A DNA stretch of 15,723 nt from Entrophospora sp. SA101 (Eukaryota > Glomeromycota > Glomeromycetes > Entrophosporales > Entrophosporaceae), in contig CAUDNR010004104.1 in assembly GCA_958430865.1 (NCBI GenBank), forward strand, positions 34,484 through 50,206, written 5' to 3'. Under the pieces are notes generated by a model, which was not told the DNA's origin, did no database searches, and saw nothing but the letters and a program-made list of their open reading frames with translations. Shown piece after piece: positions 1-8,516 of this stretch (its first letter is position 1; the number at the start of each line of letters is the position of its first letter). A program made the position numbers and the translations under genes.

Positions 1-580
1 TCAACTATTTAATAATTATATAGGCGAAGTAAGTGTTAGTCAAGATCTATGAAGTTTGCAAAACGAATGTTTATCAATTATTCAATAATCATATAGGTGG
101 GTTTGATCAAAGTAAATGTTAAAGTTAAGATTTACAAAGCTGCTTGTAAAATATATTTAATGGACATTTTATTATATAGGCGGGTTTGATCGAAGCAAAT
201 GTTAGTCAAGATCTATGAAGCTTGCAAAACAAATGTTTATCAATTATTCAATAATTATATAGGCGGGTTTGATCAAAGCAAGTCTTAGCCAAGATATATG
301 AAACTTGCAAAACGGATGTTATCAATTATTCAATAATTATATAGGTGGGTTTGATTGAAGTAAGTATTAAAGTTGGGATCTACAAGGCTGTTTGTAAATA
401 TATTTAATCAACGTTTTATTATTGTCAATTATTTAATCTTATATAGGCGAAGTAAGTGTCAGTCAAGATCTATGAAACTTGCAAAACGGATATTTATCAA
501 TTATTCAATAATATATGCAGGTTTGATCAAAATAAGTGTTAAAGACAATTTATACATTTTATTTATTATTTTATAATAAG
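1..580. repeat. Diverged minisatellite, ~83-bp unit, seven copies
   Basis: About seven head-to-tail copies of one unit. The anchor ATATAGG (or ATATGCAGG) recurs at about 18, 91, 174, 257, 339, 441 and 511, giving spacings of 73, 83, 83, 82, 102 and 70. Each unit runs ATATAGGCGGGTTTGATC, AAAGTAAGTGTTA, CAAGATCTATGAA, GCTTGCAAAACG, TTTATCAATTATTCAATAA. The 73- and 70-bp steps reflect loss of about 10 bp of the GGTTTGATC block. The 102-bp step carries an extra TATTATTG-type insertion. Units alternate between a GCTTGCAAAAC and a GCTGTTTGTAAAATATATTTAA variant. No coding frame is conserved. The same family recurs at 9980-10345. The left end runs off the window. Confidence 0.9.
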
Positions 581-624
581 TAATTTACACATTATGTACA
601 TTATATGCAGAATCAAAAACATAC

Positions 625-1337
625 TACATAGGTAAACTCAATAAGTCAGACACTTGATAAGTTGGATTTGGCCTAACTCGGACAAAAATTTCCAGCCCTT
701 TTTTTTAAACTCTTGTTAAGCTGTAAGTCAGACAACTCCTCCAGCCAGATAATAATAAATGACTCTTGATAAGTCAGTTCATGTGATTTTTGTAAATCTC
801 GAGAGATAATCTTTACTATTTTTAGTAATGTATTATCCAATAAATTTTTGTAATAATAATTTCATTATTCATGATTTGTAATAAATCTGTTTCGTGAATA
901 ATATTATTATCAATTATAATCATTTTAAAAATTTTGTCTTTGCAAATAATGTATTTTATTGTTATATTTATCAATTATATCATTTATTATCTCACCATTA
1001 AATGAATTCGCGTTTTGTTGTCTCATCATTAAATGATTAAAAGATTTAAAATGGAAAATTAATAGAAAACAAAATAATTCTTTAGTACAAACCAGTATGA
1101 ATATTTATTTAGATAAAGAGTAGAGATTTTTTTGTTTTATCTTCTATCTGTTTTATTAAATTATTTTTTCATTTATTATTATAAATAAATAAATATGATT
1201 TAAACAACGATTTTCTTATTTTTTATTTTTTTTATTTTTTTTTTTGTAAAATTGCATATTTTGTTAACTCGGATCTCTTGATAAGTCGGACACCATGTCC
1301 AGCCATTTGTGTCCGACTTATCGAGTTTACCTATGTA
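625..1337. mobile_element. Non-autonomous TIR DNA transposon (MITE-like)
   Basis: Positions 625-653 and the reverse complement of 1309-1337 match at 27 of 29 bases (TACATAGGTAAACTC then R-ATAAGTC-R-GACAC). This defines a roughly 0.7-kb element. Both ends begin with TA, so a TA target duplication (Tc1/mariner-like) is possible, with the element proper at 627-1335. Subterminal motifs CTTGATAAGTYRGA occur at 653-666, 764-776 and 1277-1290, and CCAGCC lies near both ends; these look like transposase-binding repeats. The interior is AT-rich and has no coding frame of useful length, so it must have been moved in trans. The superfamily is inferred. Confidence 0.8.
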
Positions 1338-1861
1338 CATGCTAAATGACTATGATAGGGATTTCGTTCCTTAATCCTCTCAAACAATTCAACGACTGTT
1401 TTATGATTGGCTTTTTTTCCAAAAAAAAGAATTCCTTGAATATCTAGCGTCACAATTTAATACTTTACAGTCAATGCTATTTCCGTCATCTTTGAAATAA
1501 TCCCAGGTTTTGGATATTTATTATGTAATTTCCGAATATTTTTATTATCTCTCTCGTGGCATTAGGGATATATTAGCTGTATCAAAACATTCATTATCTT
1601 CATTATTAACAGTCTCATTAAAGATTCATAAAATTCACTTGTCACATTCATCGTTACAATATTATGAGCTAATGAAAGAATGTAACATTATTTATTATTA
1701 TGTGCGGGAATTAGTGTTTGCATAAATACCAAAAAAATGAAAAACAAGGCCTGTTTTCTGATGAAACTTTTCTTTTGGTGAGATCTGGGTGATGTTGCTG
1801 ATCCAGCTTCAGATGGAGTAGGTGGATGCTCTAAATCTAATTCTGATAAATTTTTCAGCCT
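1331..1861 (-). pseudogene. Decayed reverse-strand coding relics, possibly BED-finger (hAT-like) protein
   Basis: Three minus-strand open stretches read like protein but are broken. 1861-1688 gives a Ser/Pro/Thr-rich stretch (begins RLKNLSELDLEHPPTPSEAG). 1517-1401 contains TWDYF followed by CKVLNC and DARYSRNS, the layout of a BED zinc finger (aromatic W..YF, then a Cys pair). 1417-1331 contains KTVVELFERIKERNP in another frame and runs into the right inverted repeat of the 625-1337 transposon. Stops and frame changes separate the three. A Ser-rich linker followed by a BED finger is the usual N-terminus of hAT transposases, but no catalytic domain is seen. The family is a weak inference; the observation of decayed coding frames is somewhat firmer. 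Confidence 0.3.
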
Positions 1862-1997
1862 TTAATTTATTTGGTCATTTATCTTTTAAATATATATTTT
1901 TTTCTGTTCACCTTTCTTGGCTCCAAGTTTCAGGTAACGAATTGATGTACTTTATTTTAAAATTTTAATAAATTTTATGATGCTTTGTGAGTAAGGA

Positions 1998-2113
1998 CGT
2001 TAATTTTCTTTGGTAGAGCATAACTAAACCGAGTTTAACCACTAATGTTTTTAATATCTGCTTTAAACGCACTTCAAATATGTGTTTGAAGCACATGCTC
2101 AAGAAAATTAACG
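1998..2113. repeat. Small foldback element (116 bp)
   Basis: The 13-mer CGTTAATTTTCTT at 1998-2010 is perfectly inverted at 2101-2113. The pairing resumes inside with GAGCAT against ATGCTC after a 5-nt bulge. The centre holds a further hairpin, CTTCAAA-TATGTG-TTTGAAG. No protein frame is present. It could be a tiny MITE or a transcribed hairpin; no clear target-site duplication is seen. Confidence 0.55.
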
Positions 2114-2126
2114 GTAAATAAAAGAA

Positions 2127-2131
<5 letters not shown>

Positions 2132-2166
<35 letters not shown>
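2132..2166. repeat. (TA)n microsatellite
   Basis: About 35 nt of uninterrupted alternating A and T just downstream of the foldback element. Length is probably polymorphic. Confidence 0.95.
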
Positions 2167-2167
<1 letters not shown>

Positions 2168-2357
2168 CGATAAAAATATGAATTGCAGATTGGGAACTAA
2201 ACTATTTGAGTAAATTTAGCTCTAATTTAGCATGCATGCCTAAGAATATTTATATAACTACGTTCATATTTCGAATTTGACTGGTCAAAAGTCTGTTTTT
2301 AAAACTGCCTGAACTCTAAACTGGGTTATTTGTGGCGAAAAAAATTGGTCATGTGAT

Positions 2358-2537
2358 ATGTACAAAAAATTGTGGGATGGGGAAAATTTTCTGCTGCTTG
2401 ACATCATTAGTATTAGTCAAAAGAAAGATTGGTGCTCTCTAGAGAAGCTGGAAACTCTGGTGGAACCAGAATTTTTCATATTTATTTCATCATTACACGC
2501 TTATGTATTCTTTGAAATTTGCAACACCCAAGATTAA
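2358..2537 (+). CDS. Small uncharacterised ORF (59 aa), uncertain
   Basis: An ATG-started frame of 59 codons plus TAA. It begins MYKKLWDGENFLLLD and continues with acidic, Trp-containing sequence (KKDWCSLEKLETLVEPEFF) to a hydrophobic tail ending EICNTQD. The same frame is open upstream to about 2309 (NWVICGEKNW), giving roughly 74 sense codons. Codons such as CTG, GTG and GAG, unlike the surrounding AT-rich DNA, make it more protein-like than its neighbours. No family is recognised. It could be a stranded exon or a transposon fragment; there is no obvious partner exon. Confidence 0.25.
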   Translation: MYKKLWDGENFLLLDIISISQKKDWCSLEKLETLVEPEFFIFISSLHAYVFFEICNTQD

Positions 2538-2904
2538 TGGTTAACGGTATCAATCTCTATGTGACAACAATGCAATGTAGATATCGTAATCACAATATAG
2601 GAAAACTTTGGCAAATTATTATTTCGAAAGATTCATTTAAATAAAATTTGCTCGACGTCATGATTAACTGTAATACAATTCTTCCTTGTTTTTTTAATAA
2701 TTAATTGTAAAGATATTCTTGACGCATGTGTTCTATTAAAGTAGGTGTTAGTATGGAACCTCTGAGAAATACTTTTGATTACAGGTTTTCTCAACTTTAT
2801 TGCGTCACCTGGTTCTTGTAAGTTTTATAATAAAGTAAAACCAGGGAAAATCCCAGTGAATAATTCATAAAAAATACATTTGTAAAAGCAAGCATGTTTG
2901 TTAA

Positions 2905-3135
2905 ATATTATTAGTTGAAAGTAGTATAATAGATTTCATTACCGATGCTGAGTCAGCATTTACTTCTGACCAATCATAGGAAAAATCTATATACTGATCA
3001 ATCGACCAAAATTTATTGCAAAATGAAAATAATTTATTTTCTAAGGTTAATGCTTTGAATTCATTCCAACCGCCTTTGCCAACTCTTTTTATAGAGTCAT
3101 CATCACTTAATGAGATTTCTCAAAGATGTAGTTAA
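2905..3135 (+). pseudogene. Decayed Ser-rich reading frame with two internal stops
   Basis: One frame reads through 76 codons as protein-like sequence (for example IIDFITDAESAFTSDQS, then SIDQNLLQNENNLFSKVNAL, then SFQPPLPTLFIESSS). It is interrupted only by TAG at 2977 and TGA at 2995, and ends at TAA 3133-3135. A second open stretch follows at 3187-3354 (contains TGGQIATPRASYHTQIIYYI) and has no Met. No family is recognised. The composition suggests a dead gene rather than random AT-rich DNA, but chance cannot be excluded. Confidence 0.2.
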
Positions 3136-3600
3136 ATAAATTTTTTAATATTATGTTGATCTGATAAATAAAGGAAAAATCTTTGAACCGATCAAATCTT
3201 TGAGCAGCCATTACGAGTTCTTTTGACTTTTCAAACAGGTGGCCAAATTGCAACACCTCGAGCATCTTATCATACACAAATCATTTATTATATTCGCCAC
3301 TTTTTTCACTATTATATACATCCATCAAGGAAGGCGAAAAACATTCATTATTGAAATTTTTCATCTTTTCAGCTATCCATTTTTAGTTTGGTGTTGTGTG
3401 AGTGGATGTATCCAATCCAACATTGTTTTTTTTTTGTTGTTGTGTAAAAGGTCTATATGACCGGTTTTTGTTGTAAAGTTGTTGATGGATTCATCTAACT
3501 AAAATTTGAGTTTTTTAGAGTTTGGAGTTTGTTAAGTTTGTCAAGTAAAATTTTAAAGAGTAGCGCTTTTAATTTCTCTCATGTTGGGGGAGGGGAAAAT

Positions 3601-3838
3601 ATGTGTTTATTACAAATCGAAAATGTTATCAAATTAGTGAAGAAATTTAAGGTAAGTGATCTTTGTAATCTCAATCTGTATAAAAAGATGTTCACAGATT
3701 CTTATTCACAATAGTTTTACTAGATACGCTCATAAAGTAACTCAACCACAGAAACGGACTGTACTTCACCAACAAGAAACGTTGATGAAAACAAATCAGC
3801 AAATCAAGTTAAAGTTAAAAGAATTAAAATCAGAATAA
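3601..3838 (+). CDS. Possible two-exon small gene, hypothetical
   Basis: ATG at 3601 opens 17 codons (MCLLQIENVIKLVKKFK) ending exactly at a strong donor, AAG|GTAAGTGAT. Splicing to the TTCACAG acceptor at 3697 gives a 46-nt intron and keeps phase 0. Exon 2 (3698-3838) reads on as basic, Gln/Lys-rich sequence (contains TRYAHKVTQPQKRTVLHQQE and a terminal KLKLKELKSE). The product would be about 63 residues with a helical, charged C-terminus. The next AG (3714) would run straight into a stop. The intron is shorter than others in the window, which lowers confidence. No family is recognised. Confidence 0.25.
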
Positions 3839-4063
3839 AAAATAAGAAAACGTAATTACAAAATAAAACATTTTCAAGCCACTTCATCCAATTTTCAGTA
3901 TGTCAGAATTTCATATTTTTTGGGGCTAAGTGAGAAAATTTTTGCCTTTAGCATGTTATCTTTTTGTATAATTATTTAGATAGATTTATTTAATTATGCC
4001 TATTTAATTATTTAAAGGTGGTAGGCTAGCTTTAAATTAACAATAGGTTAATTGAGTAGGATT

Positions 4064-4333
4064 ATGTGTAAAAATTTGTTAAATTTTTCTTTCAGAAAAT
4101 TCTTAGCATTCAAGAGGAATTTCCGTTTTTTTTTTTCAGACCTTATTTCCAACCCTTCACCACAACTGCTACCAGTACTGGATGAGAAGTGGCAGGAAAT
4201 TTCATTCTGCTTCATATTTCCAGATATAGTTGAAATATTTTCATCTGGGAGTGTTGGCTATGCATGCCAACACAAGGCTTCATTCGCTAAACGAGTCATA
4301 AAGTGTTGCTTTAAGGGTTCCCAAAATGATTAA
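4064..4333 (+). CDS. Uncertain ORF (89 aa)
   Basis: ATG-started 89-residue frame; its second half (LISNPSPQLLPVLDEKWQEI, then VGYACQHKASFAKRVIKCC) lies in DNA that is clearly less AT-rich than the flanks. The opposite strand of the same segment also reads as plausible protein (WEPLKQHFMTRLANEALCW, then SSSTGSSCGEGLEIRSEKKK) with one stop, so the coding strand cannot be decided. A TTTTTTTTCAG just before the plausible part could be an acceptor. Probably a fragment of a dead gene or transposon. No family is recognised. Confidence 0.15.
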   Translation: MCKNLLNFSFRKFLAFKRNFRFFFSDLISNPSPQLLPVLDEKWQEISFCFIFPDIVEIFSSGSVGYACQHKASFAKRVIKCCFKGSQND

Positions 4334-4791
4334 TTTCAGATGGAAGAGGGAGTGACCCGACTAGGTCTGATGCAAAATAGCGAATGATATTTAAATTATA
4401 TCGATATCTAAAGTCAACTTTAATAATTTGATTATTCTATCATTATATATAGTTGGAAGATTAACATGTTATGTTAACTGTCCTTTTTCCCCTCTCCTCG
4501 TTTTCTTGCCCCGGTTTTTTTTATTCTGGACTTTTTTTGACAACCAATTTCCAACTCTATATATTCATTAAGAACATTCAATATAATGGGTTTTTTAAAA
4601 AAAATACTTTTTTGGAGAAATTTATGTTATACATCAAAACATCGAGCGACAAGTGATTGAGCTGCAAGACATCCGATCAAATATCAGGTTAAAAAAATAA
4701 TATTTTTACTTATTAAATATTCTAGTTATTTATATATCTTAATATTATTATTTGTGCATATATTAATATATATATATAGTTTGTCAATGGA

Positions 4792-5547
4792 TTATTCATT
4801 TTGAATTGCTTCAATCTCTTCAATAAATGAATTATATTTTTTCTCAAATATTTGGAATTCTTTCATTTGAGACATTTCAACTCTTGCTAATTCATTAACG
4901 ATTGATTTATAATTTTGCTGTGATTTGATGATGTTATTTTAATTAATTATAGTTGATAATAATAACAATGATAGAAATGTTATTATACAAATGTTTTCTT
5001 ACCAATAATTTTAAATTTTCCGATTTCAATCTTTCTAAAATTGAGTATTTTTCTTCCTTATATTCTTGATATTGATTCTTATATTTGTTAACTTTCATTT
5101 CTCTATATAATCGAGTGTATTATTAGAATAAATATAAATCAATTAATTAAGATAAATAAATATAAATTACATTTCTTGTTTTTGTTTTGAAACAAGTTCT
5201 TGAGTCAACTTTCTCATTTGTTGCATTGTTTTATTGCAATCATTTTCAAGCTTTTCTTGTCTATCCCTTACTTTCTTTTCCATACGTGCTAGCAGCAACA
5301 ACAACAACAACAATTATTGTTGTTTTATATTATATTACTATTATCATTACAATTCCTCCTTTTAATAAACTTACTTTGGAAAACAGAAAACATTTGAACC
5401 ATATCTTCTCTATTAAATGATGATGATGATAATAATAATAATCCTAAGACGCGTGAAAATAATTATTTATAATAATAGGCTTACCCGTTTTGTTCTGAAC
5501 TATTATTACTTTGAGATTCTTTTTTAGTTTGTGGCTGTCTTTTGGGC

Positions 5548-5549
<2 letters not shown>
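4792..5549 (-). CDS. Five-exon coiled-coil protein, XLR/SYCP3 (Cor1)-like?
   Basis: Minus-strand exons 5549-5485, 5409-5375, 5288-5171, 5102-5003 and 4917-4792 join in frame (444 nt, 147 aa). The four GT-AG introns of 75, 86, 68 and 85 nt match the size seen in the TVP38-like gene. The product has a basic/Ser/Asn head (MPKRQPQTKKESQSNN), then about 125 residues that are almost wholly helical, charged and Gln/Glu/Lys-rich with heptad-like spacing: EDMVQMFSVFQ, KKVRDRQEKLENDCNK, NKYKNQYQEYKEEKYSILER, and a tail SQMKEFQIFEKKYNSFIEEI. Length, layout (EDMVQMF..., R.EKLE..., SQ.K...F...IE...) and all-helical content recall the Cor1/XLR/SYCP3 domain of the meiotic chromosome axis. That assignment is an inference from memory; a generic coiled coil is the alternative. 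The start ATG is the end of an AAT repeat. Sequence on the other strand of these exons is a shadow. Confidence 0.75.

Positions 5550-5574
<25 letters not shown>
5548..5574. repeat. (ATT)9 microsatellite overlapping a start codon
   Basis: Nine ATT units on the plus strand, that is (AAT)9 on the minus strand, running directly into the ATG (5549-5547) of the coiled-coil gene. Repeat length therefore sets the immediate 5' leader. Further triplet runs lie in introns 1 (5418-5441, TGA/TAA) and 2 (5292-5312, CAA) of the same gene. Confidence 0.9.
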
Positions 5575-5578
<4 letters not shown>

Positions 5579-5648
5579 TTATTTAATAAAAGTTAGAAAG
5601 TGGGATTAAAAAAAAAACACGCGCTTTTATGTCATTTTAACTTTTTAA

Positions 5649-6070
5649 TACGTGTCACTAAAAATTGAGAAACTATTTCGTCAAATGCACTAAAAAATGA
5701 CAAATGATTAAACTCTTGACGAAAGACTAAACCCTTGACGAAAGTCAAAACCCTTGATGAAAATCAAAATCATTGAAGTCATTGGCAAAACAAGTAAAAA
5801 TTAGATCTAATTTTTATTAAAATATATTATCAACCAACAATTATTTAGATTCTTGTCTTCAAAATAATTTTACTCGGAATATTTATTCTCTGTAATTAAG
5901 GGATGTCTTACATATATATAAAACAAAAAAATTCAATTTTACTTTTGTCAACACTTTTTACTTTCGCCAAATCGTCAAAATGGCCCTTGGTGAAAAATTA
6001 ACTACCTTTAGTCAGTACCTTCATTACTTCAATGATTAAAGTCAAAAGTTTCGTCATACATTACGTGTCA
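5649..6070. repeat. CGTCA/TGACG-rich repeat block bounded by 9-bp direct repeats
   Basis: TACGTGTCA occurs at 5649-5657 and 6062-6070 in the same orientation. Inside, 5708-5769 carries three tandem units of about 20 bp (AAACYCTTGAYGAAARWCWA). Near-inverted copies occur in the right half (AATGATTAAAGTCAAAAGTTTCGTCA against TTGACGAAAGTC and AATCATTGAAGT on the left). CGTCA or TGACG recurs at least five times. A 9-bp flanking duplication would fit a Mutator-like insertion, but no good terminal inverted repeat is seen. No coding frame. Confidence 0.4.
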
Positions 6071-7280
6071 TAACCACTAAGCACATAACGTCTCATTTTT
6101 GCTGTTTCCTAAATTATTTTAATCATTCATATGTATTTTAATAACTTTAAAAAGCAAATGAGAACTAAAAAAGTGGAATTTCATTAAAAATCTTGTAACT
6201 TGTACAAAAATTCCTATACTAGGGTAAGATAATTGGAGCAATTAATCTAAAAGCAAAAATTAGCGCTGGCAAAAATTCTAGTTTTGACAGTGATCTGGTT
6301 GGTTAAAATTGATTAATATTAAATATTAATAGAAATCAATTTCCTTCTAATTTTCACCAACATTTCTTCTTTTTAGCGGATTTATCTTTGTCAAAATATA
6401 ATCTGGTATTTTTTGCTTGTACTCTATGTGATCTCAATATTATTAATCCACGTTAAAATTATCCAAGATTCAAGACATCCTTTCGCAAATGTATAATGTA
6501 TCATCCGAAAAAACAGTACTTACCTCCAGCAAGTCGGCTAATGCAAGGTAGCCTTTTTGATAGCGCTGATTGTTTAATAAGTATGGCTGACGATAATTTA
6601 GCTTTTGGGCTACGCTTGTCAGTTAATTGCAAGAAAGCAGTTCACAATAATTCGGCGCTTGACAATTAACTAGCTTACGAGTTTACTTTGGCTTTCGTCT
6701 ACTGCCTCTTTCTTGTTGTACATAGAGAGCTTCAGCGAATCCGTAAGCACACTTAATGGCACCAGATAACTATAAATAAATAAAGATGTCTCTTTTATAA
6801 ATCTCAAATGCTTCCATAATGTTCCTTTTTTATTTACTTTTGACAGATTTATTCCGTTTACGCTTGTCTGGCTGATTGCAAACTCGCTTTTGGATTATTT
6901 ACAAAACAACTTAAACAACCCGTTTAAAAGGTTTACATTTATAATACACCGTCAGTATTTCTGATTAACCTTTGGACAATAGTTTACTAAAGCAAATTAA
7001 GTTAGTAACGCTCATCAATTACCCAACGTTAGTCCTAACTAAAATAAATAAAACGTGACTTTACTAATTGTTGTCTTTTTAACATATAATAAATTTCGGG
7101 CCAATAGTTTTGATGCATGTCCATATTTATCGAATTTTTCAATAAAAAGGGTTAATACGTTTATCATTTGCCTCATATATCAAAATTTGTGTAATTTTTT
7201 ATGTTAATAAAGTATCAACAAAGTAGATCTTCAGGTAAAAAAAATAAAAAACGCGGTTCAATTTTAATGAATATGGATAA
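6071..7280. other. No confident gene; GC-richer island at ~6525-6770
   Basis: Most of the stretch is featureless AT-rich DNA. The exception is about 6525-6770, where 6601-6660 is 26 of 60 G+C by hand count. On the minus strand one frame reads LSGAIKCAYGFAEALYVQQE (about 6769-6710) and later YRQPYLLNNQRYQKGYLALA, ending DLLE at GAG|GTAAGT (a good donor, about 6524). Two in-frame TAA codons interrupt it. On the plus strand ATG at 6583 gives a 28-codon frame beginning MADDNLAFGLRLSVNCKKAV. The word CGCTTGTC or CGCTTGAC occurs three times (about 6612, 6655 and 6861). It may be a dead exon or a transposon piece; no family is recognised. Confidence 0.3.
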
Positions 7281-7333
7281 GAATTCTGAATTGGATTCGG
7301 AATTGAATTGGATTCAGAATTGAATTCGAATTA
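7281..7333. repeat. GAATTC/GAATTG simple repeat
   Basis: Short imperfect repeat of GATTCNGAATTG-type units (GAATTCTGAATTG, GATTCGGAATTG, GATTCAGAATTG). It has no coding value. Confidence 0.7.
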
Positions 7334-7577
7334 ATGCATTCTGTTTAGAACTAAAATATTTTTTTGGGAAGGAATTTTTTGTAAAATTTGGGTGTTGAAT
7401 TGAAAACAAAAGTAATCGTTTTGTTGTAGAAAAATGTATTTGTAGATCAAATATGTAAAGGTTCACTTTATTTTCACTATGTAAAAAATTAATCAACTAT
7501 AAAAATTCTCCTGCCAATATTTTTTTTAACTATACGTTATTATCTGAGAAATATTTTAATTATAGCATGCAGGCTGC

Positions 7578-7690
7578 AAAAAATCAATCAGTTTTTTCAT
7601 TTCTCTGAAGGTAAAAAACAAAAAATCAGTTATTTTTTCATTTTTCATTCACTGAAGGCAAAAAACAAAAAATCAGTTATTTTGTTTAAA
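7578..7690. repeat. Tandem repeat, ~38-47 bp, about 2.5 copies
   Basis: AAAAATCAGTTATTTTTTCA, then TTTCAYTCACTGAAGGCAAAAAACA, recurs; the ATCAGTT anchor lies at 7587, 7625 and 7672. AT-rich and non-coding. Confidence 0.75.
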
Positions 7691-7791
7691 AAAATTATTG
7701 TTACGCAAGCGGGAAATTAACAATTTTTCGAATTTCACATAATTTCATTTTCACGTACTACAGTACTAAGGCAAATAAATTTTTTTTTATT

Positions 7792-8302
7792 TTAATTACT
7801 TTTCTTTTTCAAAAAAAAAACGATCTAGTGAACACTTATTACGCGATTAGTAAGGAAAAAAAAAAATCATTATATATATTTTTATTATATAATTATATTA
7901 TATAATATTAATTACTTTTCTTTTTCAAAAAAAAAAACGGATCTTGTTACGCGGCTAGTAAGGAAAAAAAGAAAATCATTATATAGACTATTATTATATA
8001 AATTATATTATATTACATTATTATTTTTATTATAATATTAATTACTTTTCTTTTTCAAAAAAAAAACGGATCTTGTTACGCAGCTAGTAAGGAAAAAAAA
8101 AATCATTATATATTATTATTATATATATTATTATTATATAAACTATATTATATTACATTATTATTTTATTATTATATAATATTAATTACTTTTCTTTTTC
8201 AAAAAAAAAACGAATCTAGTTACACGACTAGTAAGGAAAAAAAATACATTATATTATTACATTATTATTTTTTCAAAAAAAAAAAAAAAATGGATCTAGT
8301 TA
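7792..8302. repeat. Tandem array of ~4.4 units with a conserved 57-bp core
   Basis: Copies begin at 7792, 7908, 8038 and 8182 (spacings 116, 130, 144), with a truncated copy at about 8262-8302. The conserved core is TTAATTACTTTTCTTTTTC, a run of A, CGGATCTNGTTACGCGNCTAG, then TAAGGAAAAAAA. Between cores lies an AT/ATT microsatellite that lengthens with each copy, which explains the growing period. Within the core CTAGT...ACTAG can pair around a 6-nt loop (clearest in copy 4). No coding frame. Confidence 0.9.
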
Positions 8303-8516
8303 ACCAATTAATTTTCCCATAACTTTTATAAAAAGTAATTTCAATCCTGGATTGCAGCTCCTGTTTGTTCTATTATTGTTTAATTTGTAATTGGTAAACC
8401 TTGATTTATTTTTTTGTTATAACTTATTACTTGCATGATTCCTTTTCTAAGGAAATTAACATGACTTTCAATATTTCTAATTCTTATAATTTGTTTATGA
8501 AAAGTTACGTTCTTAA

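Noticed and set aside
1510..1725. Plus-strand 71-codon frame
   Set aside because: Starts with TTG rather than ATG and is antisense to the more protein-like minus-strand relics in 1331-1861.
3239..3460. Plus-strand 73-codon hydrophobic frame
   Set aside because: Non-ATG start (GTG) and composition dominated by Ile, Phe and Leu from AT/T-rich DNA; another frame of the same DNA (3187-3354) looks equally good.
4471..4656. Plus-strand 61-codon frame
   Set aside because: Phe/Leu/Ser-rich translation of T-rich DNA with no domain, splice or context support.
5187..5420. Plus-strand 77-codon frame
   Set aside because: Antisense to exons 2 and 3 of the coiled-coil gene and runs through its intron repeats.
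7314..7496. Minus-strand 60-codon frame
   Set aside because: AT-rich low-complexity translation overlapping the GAATTC simple repeat.
7792..8302. Spaced repeats considered as a CRISPR array
   Set aside because: Spacers are AT microsatellite, the period varies, no cas genes are present and the genome is eukaryotic.
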